Shown piece after piece: positions 58,596-64,000 of a stretch of 64,000 nucleotides of DNA. The stretch covers positions 1 through 64,000 of the forward strand of contig JAEINP010000011.1 in assembly GCA_016342355.1 (NCBI GenBank), read 5' to 3'. A model generated the notes under the pieces. The model worked only from the letters and a program-made list of their open reading frames with translations, was not told where the DNA came from and did not search any database. Within the stretch, counting starts at the first letter, position 1. Each line of letters starts with the position of its first letter. This stretch comes from Desulfatibacillum sp. (lineage in GTDB: Bacteria > Desulfobacterota > Desulfobacteria > Desulfobacterales > Desulfatibacillaceae). The translations under genes were made by a program, and so were the position numbers.

Positions 58596-61256
58596 TTAGA
58601 AAACCTGTTTATACAACTCCACAATGTCGTTGGGGTCGACTACCGGCCGGGCGTTAAACAGGGTCGGCGTGTCGGCAATGGCATGGAAAGGCGCCATTAA
58701 CAAGGCGTCTTCCGTGACTCCCACCTGACTCAGGCGCATGGGGTGCCCGGTGGATTCCATGAGTTTTTCCACGGCGTCTGCGGCTGCCAGGGCCGCCTCG
58801 CGTTTGTCCATAGCGCCGATGCTCACGCCCATGGCCTGGGCGATCAGGGCCAGTTTGTCGGTTGCATGATCCACGTTGTAGCGCATGACCGCGGGAAGCA
58901 CGATGCCGCAGGCTGCTCCATGGGGCACGTTACAGAGCATGCCCACGGTGTGGGCCATGGAGTGGGCCAGACCCACCTGGGCGATGGAGAAGGCCCACCC
59001 GGCGGTGGTGGCGCCGATCTGCAGATTGAGGCGGGCGTCTTCATCCTTTCCGTTAGCGATGGCCCGGGGCAGGTTTGCTGCAATCAGGCGAATGGCCTGG
59101 AGGGCGTGGCCGTCGCAGATGGCGTTGGACATGGTGCTGGTAAGGGCCTCCACAGCGTGGGTCATGGCGTCCATGGCCGTGGTGGCGGTGAGGCCGGGAG
59201 GCAGGGACAGGGTGAATATGGGGTCCAGAATGGCTGTGTTGGGCACAATATAATTATCGATAATATAGACTTTGCGTCCGGCGGTGTTGCTTTTGATAAC
59301 CGCGGCGCTGGTTACCTCGCTTCCCGTGCCCGAGGTGGTGGGGATGCAGATATGGGGAATCTGGGGTTCGGTCAGGCGCATAAGCGCTATATGGTCGTCC
59401 GCCTTGCCTCCGTTTTTCAGGGTCACGCAGACGGCCTTGGCCGTGTCGATCACGCTGCCTCCGCCCACGCTCACAATGAGGTCCGCGCCCTTTTCCCGGG
59501 CCGCGGCCACGGCTGCGTCCACGGTGGCCAAGTCGGAATCCTGGGAGATTTCATCAAAGACGCCTGCGCAGAAACTTCCCAAAGCGTCCTCAACCAGCTT
59601 GACCAGCCCGGCCCCGCGCACTCCGGCATCGCTTAGGATCAGGGCCTTGTGGCCTCCCAGGCGAACCACTTCCCGGCTTATGGAAGGCAGGCATCCATGG
59701 CCAGCAATGACCAGGGTGGGGGTCATGTACTGGACAAAGGGGATTTTTAGATCATCGGAAAAGAGCTTCATGGTGAAATTGCTGTTATGGTCGGCGCTGG
59801 CGGACACATGGACCCGTTTGATCTGGGTGTATTCGGCCAGGCCTGCATGGCCCAGCTCGCGGCCCACGCCGGACTGTTTGTAGCCGCCAAAGGGGCAGAA
59901 GTCGCCGAAGGCGTGATAGTTGTTGATCCACATGGTGCCGGTGTTGATCTGATGGGCGATGCGTTCGGCCCGCGCCGTGCTCCGGGAGAACACTCCGCCA
60001 GCCAGGCCGTAGTCGGAATCGTTGGCCATGGACACGGCTTCCTCTTCGGTATCGTACTTGAGCACGCACACCACGGGTCCGAATATTTCCTCCCGGGCGA
60101 CGCGCATGCTGTTATTGACTCCGGCGAAAATAGTGGGGCGATAGTAAAAGCCCCCGTCCAGGCCTTCCACATGGGCGCGCTCGCCGCCGGTAACCACCTG
60201 GGCGCCTTCATCCCGTCCGATCTGAACATAGCGTTCCACTGTGGCCAATTGGGATCCATTGGCCAGGGGGCCTTGCTGGGAGGCCGGGTCCAGTTGATAC
60301 CCAATCCGGAGTTGCTCGGCCCGGGATTTCATCTTGCCCAGGAATTCATCGTAAATTTTGGAGGCAACAAGGACACGGGTGCCGGACTCGCACACCTGGC
60401 CTTGATGGAAGAAGGTTCCGAACAAAGCGCCTTCCACGGCCAAGTCGATGTCCGCGTCATCACAAATAATGTTGGCGGATTTGCCGCCCAACTCCAGGGT
60501 GACCTTTTTCACCGTGTCGGCGGCCATTTTCATAATTTGCCTGCCCACCTGGGTGCTGCCTGTAAAGGCGATTTTATCCACGGCCTTGTGGGTGCACAGG
60601 GTGTGGCCCAGTTCGCCGCCAGGACCGGCTATGACGTTGACTACGCCAGGGGGGATGCCGGCGGCCTTGGCGCATTCGGCGATGATCAAAGCGCCCAGGG
60701 GCGTGGAGGTGGCGGGCTTGAGGACAATGGTGTTGCCCATGGCGATGGCCTGGCCGATCTTCCAGAAGGCCATGCTCATGGGAAAATTCCATGGAATGAT
60801 GCCTACGCATACCCCTATGGGTTCGCGGCGGATGTAATCACGGCCCGGGGCAAATACGTTTCCGGCGTAGGGGATATCCTCTTCCCAGGGGAACTTGGTG
60901 GCCGAGTAATGGGCGAAATTCCGCAGCAATTGGGAGCCGAGCATGCCCCAATATTTGGCGAGGCCGATGACCTGGCCCGAGTCCATGGATTCGGTGATGG
61001 CCATGCGCAGGGTTTGTTGGGTGACCTGATCGGCGAATGCGTTGAGTTTTTCGGCCCTGGCGGCGGGGGAAATACGGCTCCATACGCCGCTGTCAAAGGC
61101 TTGGCGGGCGGCCAGGATGGCGGCTTCCGCGTCTACGGCTCCGGCCATGGCGACCTGGGCGACGGGAACGCCTGTGCCCGGATCGATGGATTCAAAGGTA
61201 TCGCCGCTGGCGGCATCCACAAATTCTCCGTTGATGAATAATTTGTACTGTTCCAT
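58596..61256 (-). CDS. Fusion of a classical aldehyde dehydrogenase and an iron-type alcohol dehydrogenase
   Basis: An 886-aa two-domain enzyme. Residues 1-490 are a classical NAD(P) aldehyde dehydrogenase: EQYKLFINGEFVDAASGDTFESIDP, IIPWNFPMSMAFWKIGQA, FTGSTQVGRQIM, LELGGKSANII and FFHQGQVCESGTRVLV with Cys289. Residues about 510-886 are a group III (iron-type) alcohol dehydrogenase: GGGSVIDTAKAV, PTTSGTGSEVTSAAVI, DAMTHAVEAL and HSMAHTVGMLCNVPHGAACG with metal-binding histidines. AdhE has the same order but its aldehyde domain is CoA-acylating and of another subfamily. This enzyme would interconvert alcohol and acid through a channelled aldehyde. AGGAG lies 8 bases before ATG 61256; the frame is open 30 codons further upstream without a site. 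Confidence 0.9.
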   Translation of the reverse strand: MEQYKLFINGEFVDAASGDTFESIDPGTGVPVAQVAMAGAVDAEAAILAARQAFDSGVWSRISPAARAEKLNAFADQVTQQTLRMAITESMDSGQVIGLAKYWGMLGSQLLRNFAHYSATKFPWEEDIPYAGNVFAPGRDYIRREPIGVCVGIIPWNFPMSMAFWKIGQAIAMGNTIVLKPATSTPLGALIIAECAKAAGIPPGVVNVIAGPGGELGHTLCTHKAVDKIAFTGSTQVGRQIMKMAADTVKKVTLELGGKSANIICDDADIDLAVEGALFGTFFHQGQVCESGTRVLVASKIYDEFLGKMKSRAEQLRIGYQLDPASQQGPLANGSQLATVERYVQIGRDEGAQVVTGGERAHVEGLDGGFYYRPTIFAGVNNSMRVAREEIFGPVVCVLKYDTEEEAVSMANDSDYGLAGGVFSRSTARAERIAHQINTGTMWINNYHAFGDFCPFGGYKQSGVGRELGHAGLAEYTQIKRVHVSASADHNSNFTMKLFSDDLKIPFVQYMTPTLVIAGHGCLPSISREVVRLGGHKALILSDAGVRGAGLVKLVEDALGSFCAGVFDEISQDSDLATVDAAVAAAREKGADLIVSVGGGSVIDTAKAVCVTLKNGGKADDHIALMRLTEPQIPHICIPTTSGTGSEVTSAAVIKSNTAGRKVYIIDNYIVPNTAILDPIFTLSLPPGLTATTAMDAMTHAVEALTSTMSNAICDGHALQAIRLIAANLPRAIANGKDEDARLNLQIGATTAGWAFSIAQVGLAHSMAHTVGMLCNVPHGAACGIVLPAVMRYNVDHATDKLALIAQAMGVSIGAMDKREAALAAADAVEKLMESTGHPMRLSQVGVTEDALLMAPFHAIADTPTLFNARPVVDPNDIVELYKQVF

Positions 61257-61680
61257 GCTAAAATCTCCTGTTTTGGTGGGTTTGGGGTTTTGAGGAAAAA
61301 AGTCCATTTTGGGTTTTGGGTTGCAACTCCGCTTCAGGGCGGGCATGAGACAATAGGCTTACACGGCAGCTTCCGGCCCCATCATGAAACAGGAGTATTC
61401 TAAAAATTTATGTTTATTCCTGAAATTACTTTTTACTCCAATCCTTTTCAGCCTGTTATTACGCTTAAATAATTGGTATTTATTTAATATGTCCGTTTTC
61501 AACCACTCCGCGCCACAGCACGACGAAAAGGCGGATGCAACCTTTATGCAAAGGCAATCCCAAGCCACATAAGCATGCTCAAGTAGTCGAATTTAATTTG
61601 GAACTTTTTAGTTGGGCGGTGGACAACGCCCCAGAATGGGCGTCCCAACTCGCAGAATGGAGATAGTTTAAACCACCAAT
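61257..61680. other. Gene-free divergent region
   Basis: Short frames on both strands (61359-61572) lack ribosome binding sites. The stretch should contain the promoter of the fusion dehydrogenase on the minus strand; I cannot point to it. Confidence 0.4.
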
Positions 61681-61749
61681 GAAACAGATGTCAAATATTT
61701 GGTCTGTTTCATAAAAACTATCGTTTTAGGCTAAAACATTGCAATGTTT
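61681..61749 (+). promoter_or_regulatory. Cluster of palindromes upstream of the right-end gene
   Basis: GAAACAGA/TCTGTTTC (61681-61688 and 61703-61710), TTTTAG/CTAAAA (61724-61736) and the perfect 16-bp palindrome AAACATTGCAATGTTT (61734-61749). They lie 35-105 bases before the ATG at 61785 and look like operator sites. Confidence 0.5.
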
Positions 61750-61784
61750 CCCATCTTGTTTTACAAATAAGGAGGATTTGTAAA

Positions 61785-64000
61785 ATGGACCCAACCTTTC
61801 GGGAGATACCCCATAAAAACAGCATCATGGAGAACAACATGCCTTCTATGCCCCCCCGCATTGTTTCGGCCCTCATGGCGGTCTTTCCCACGCCCGGCAG
61901 CTTTCACCAATTCGCAGGAAACAGCGAAAATACCAAGGCCCTGGCGTCGTTCACATCATTTGCCGCCCAAAATGGAATCCTTGAAACAGACGAGGTTTCC
62001 TCCTTTGAAAAGTTCGTCGCCGGGAATGCCAGACCCAAAGAGGCCTGCAAACCGCCTTATCAAATGAATTTTGGAGACTTTTTCGACCAAAAAGAGACCC
62101 TGCTTGAGTTGAACATCTCCGTGCGCGCCTTGACGGACCGCATCAATGCCCTGCTGGATCTGTACGGAATTGATTTGCCCAGGGTGGGCAACTCCATGCT
62201 ATCCAGACTGAAAAAGGAAAAAGCGGACACGACTCACAAACAAAATGTACTCAGGAGCCTGGCTTTTTGGCTGGGGCATGACCGGGGCCATTTGGGGCCG
62301 CAATGGAATTATGAAACCCTTATGGAGCTTTGCCGGGGCGGAAGGCAGCAGGTGGACCATAAGGAGGGGGTGAGAATCGGCTTTGCCCTGTACAGCCGGG
62401 GTGATGTGATTGATCATGAAACCGTGGGATGGTTAAAGGGGGAGCTTAAAGGCTATATACAGCAGTCCATCGGGCGCTTTGTTTACGGCAAATGGGGCAA
62501 GGTGCGTTCCCACGATATAACCACCCTGTATGTGGATCTCCCCAAGGAGGAGCAAGTTAGTAATCCGGCCTCGTATCGGCAGTGCCTGCGCAGCGCGCTT
62601 TCCCTGGCCCATCAGATTGCCATCCGGTGGGCCTTGTCAAAATATTATTCCCAGAATCGTTTTTTGTCCATTGGCGTTGCGGCCGGGAATTTTGACAGCC
62701 TGGACAACTACCTGCTGCCCATCCTGAACGCCAAACTTCCCGGCGATCCCGCCATTCGCCTGACCGACTATGCCCGGCAATGCGCTTTGATCAATGACAT
62801 CCGCGCCCTGCTATGCCCGGGCCCTGCGGAGATCACCCTTTTTAACGATGAAGCGCTAACGATCTGGTGGGTGGTGGGGGTATGGAGCACCCTGTATTTT
62901 GATTTCATACCGGACCTGTTGAAAGATAAGACACTTCAGAACGACCCGGCTTCCACAACACTCTTTTTCACCACGCTCTATCCTTCGGTCGTGAGCGCCC
63001 AGGATGTCGACGGCGGGGACCAGCCCAACGCTCTTTCCACCTTTCTCCGGTTTCCCCACAACTCCCTGCTTGGCCTGGAAATCGCCAAGACGCTATACTA
63101 CCGCCGAAGGTTCTGGGACGCCAACGAGATCCTGAGAATTATCCTCAGCCTCAACCCCACCCACTTGAACGCCAGAACCCTGCGCATGGTTTTATTGCGC
63201 AATCTGGCCCTGGACGCCCCTTCCTATGCCATTGCCGAAGGAATGTTTGAACAAGCCCATTTGGAGGCGGCGTTCATTCTGGAAAACTGCGCCTTTCTTT
63301 CCGAGGATTTCTATTGCGAGCACGCCGTGCTCTTCCTGGCCCAGGCCATGACAACCCTGCGCTATCTGCGCAAAGGAAATGGTGCGATTGAAGGCGAGGC
63401 AAACGCCGATCACCACAAAAGAAAAATATTCGCCGGGTTGGAAAAAGCGGATAGTGCATTTATGAACGGCATGACAGTTTCCCCCACGGGTGTCAGGGCC
63501 AACTATCTGCTTAATTCTGTCAAGGTGATCAAAAGCGTTTTAAAAAACGACGACAGGATCTTCTCGGACCCGAACAGGCCCGTTGACGGCCCGCCCTCCA
63601 CTGTGCGCAAACCCATCTATGACTTGCAATGGCAACTGGGATACCTGCGGGAAGATTTGCCTCAAACAAGGCCATATGAATTGATGGAGAATGTTTTTAA
63701 ATTATACACGGAGGTTCATGACGACTCCATTTCTCTCCAGGCTTACCGCCCAACCACCTACTATTGTACGGCTGTGGTTTGGTGGGATCTTTTCCCGGAG
63801 CGAACAGTCGCCTGCGCCCGGCGCACCATAAGACTGCTGGAAGGCGCCGCGGATCTTGCCAGGGAAATGGACAAAAAGGATGTTTGCATATACGCCTTCA
63901 CACGCACTTACGGCGAAATGATTCCCGCCCAGGAATTTGTAAGGCATATCGAGAAAATGCTGCGGGTGGTGCACGCCTATGTGGGGGCGGATCTGTCCGC
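61785..64000 (+). CDS. Large protein of unknown function, truncated by window end
   Basis: The frame stays open from ATG 61785 to the last base, at least 738 codons. AAGGAGG lies 9 bases before the ATG. The product is alpha-helical in character, without signal peptide or obvious membrane helices. An early region has a LNISVRALTDRINALLDLYGIDLPRVG stretch and later AFWLGHDRGHLGPQWNYETLMELC. It has many aromatic and Leu-rich helical segments, reminiscent of a repeat scaffold, but no motif that I can assign. Its codon usage resembles the neighbouring genes. The C-terminus is not seen. Confidence 0.8.
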   Translation, partial: MDPTFREIPHKNSIMENNMPSMPPRIVSALMAVFPTPGSFHQFAGNSENTKALASFTSFAAQNGILETDEVSSFEKFVAGNARPKEACKPPYQMNFGDFFDQKETLLELNISVRALTDRINALLDLYGIDLPRVGNSMLSRLKKEKADTTHKQNVLRSLAFWLGHDRGHLGPQWNYETLMELCRGGRQQVDHKEGVRIGFALYSRGDVIDHETVGWLKGELKGYIQQSIGRFVYGKWGKVRSHDITTLYVDLPKEEQVSNPASYRQCLRSALSLAHQIAIRWALSKYYSQNRFLSIGVAAGNFDSLDNYLLPILNAKLPGDPAIRLTDYARQCALINDIRALLCPGPAEITLFNDEALTIWWVVGVWSTLYFDFIPDLLKDKTLQNDPASTTLFFTTLYPSVVSAQDVDGGDQPNALSTFLRFPHNSLLGLEIAKTLYYRRRFWDANEILRIILSLNPTHLNARTLRMVLLRNLALDAPSYAIAEGMFEQAHLEAAFILENCAFLSEDFYCEHAVLFLAQAMTTLRYLRKGNGAIEGEANADHHKRKIFAGLEKADSAFMNGMTVSPTGVRANYLLNSVKVIKSVLKNDDRIFSDPNRPVDGPPSTVRKPIYDLQWQLGYLREDLPQTRPYELMENVFKLYTEVHDDSISLQAYRPTTYYCTAVVWWDLFPERTVACARRTIRLLEGAADLAREMDKKDVCIYAFTRTYGEMIPAQEFVRHIEKMLRVVHAYVGADLS

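Noticed and set aside
59787-61241. Plus-strand frame of 484 codons across the dehydrogenase fusion
   Set aside because: Antisense to clear aldehyde dehydrogenase motifs; low-complexity Gly/His composition.

Overview
The window reads like the chromosome of an anaerobic, GC-moderate Deltaproteobacterium (Desulfobacterota). A sulfate-reducing, Desulfatibacillum-like organism is my best guess. The basis is the mix of a ferredoxin-dependent 2-oxoacid oxidoreductase (kor) operon, two glycyl-radical enzymes with their activase, a DMSO-reductase-family molybdoenzyme, a large acyl-CoA dehydrogenase, RecBCD and GlnE. The genus is inferred from memory of gene content, not from any search. No rRNA, tRNA, IS element, prophage or CRISPR array was seen.

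Layout. 0.3-2.1 kb: a short operon of alpha/beta hydrolase, a tiny Cys-rich protein and a YkgJ-type Cys-cluster protein. 2.1-15.4 kb (minus strand): small protein, UvrD-like helicase, phosphate-binding-like protein, PAS histidine kinase, then recC-recB-recD behind its own promoter. 15.5-19.8 kb (plus): M29 aminopeptidase, priA, hotdog thioesterase. 19.8-28.8 kb (minus): exported formylglycine-enzyme-like protein, glnE, DMT transporter, DUF3047 protein, Crp/Fnr regulator, DedA-like protein, hydrolase and an AT-rich TPR protein. 29.1-31.0 kb: a metallo-beta-lactamase-fold hydrolase divergent from a TetR regulator, with two palindromes between them.

31.0-42.5 kb is the most distinctive block. 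Two paralogous glycyl-radical enzymes (802 and 798 aa) point away from a 1032-aa sigma-54 activator placed between them. Each enzyme gene has a textbook -24/-12 promoter and a shared ATATATCGAT-containing element upstream. One activating enzyme follows the first enzyme gene, and a large acyl-CoA dehydrogenase follows the second. The active-site loop (Gly-Cys-Val-Tyr-Leu-Glu-Ile-Pro-Gly-Lys) lacks the Cys-x-Glu of the known eliminases, and no small subunits of the succinate-synthase type are present. I read this as a one-regulator, two-enzyme regulon acting on an unidentified substrate.

42.5-54 kb: korDABC, UspA and ACT-domain proteins, cold-shock protein with a long leader, FabH-like synthase, then a sensor-like fragment and a FadR-type regulator with an SDR pair. 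Two sigma-28 (FliA-type) promoters lie here. One drives a structured RNA of about 150 nt that ends at a clear terminator. The other lies upstream of a GEMM-I cyclic-dinucleotide riboswitch and a small exported protein. Together they suggest flagellar-sigma and second-messenger control of a surface component.

54-55.3 kb is gene-free and repeat-rich. 55.3-61.3 kb (minus): a two-subunit molybdopterin oxidoreductase and an unusual fusion of a classical aldehyde dehydrogenase with an iron-type alcohol dehydrogenase. 61.8 kb to the end: an unrecognised large protein that runs off the window.
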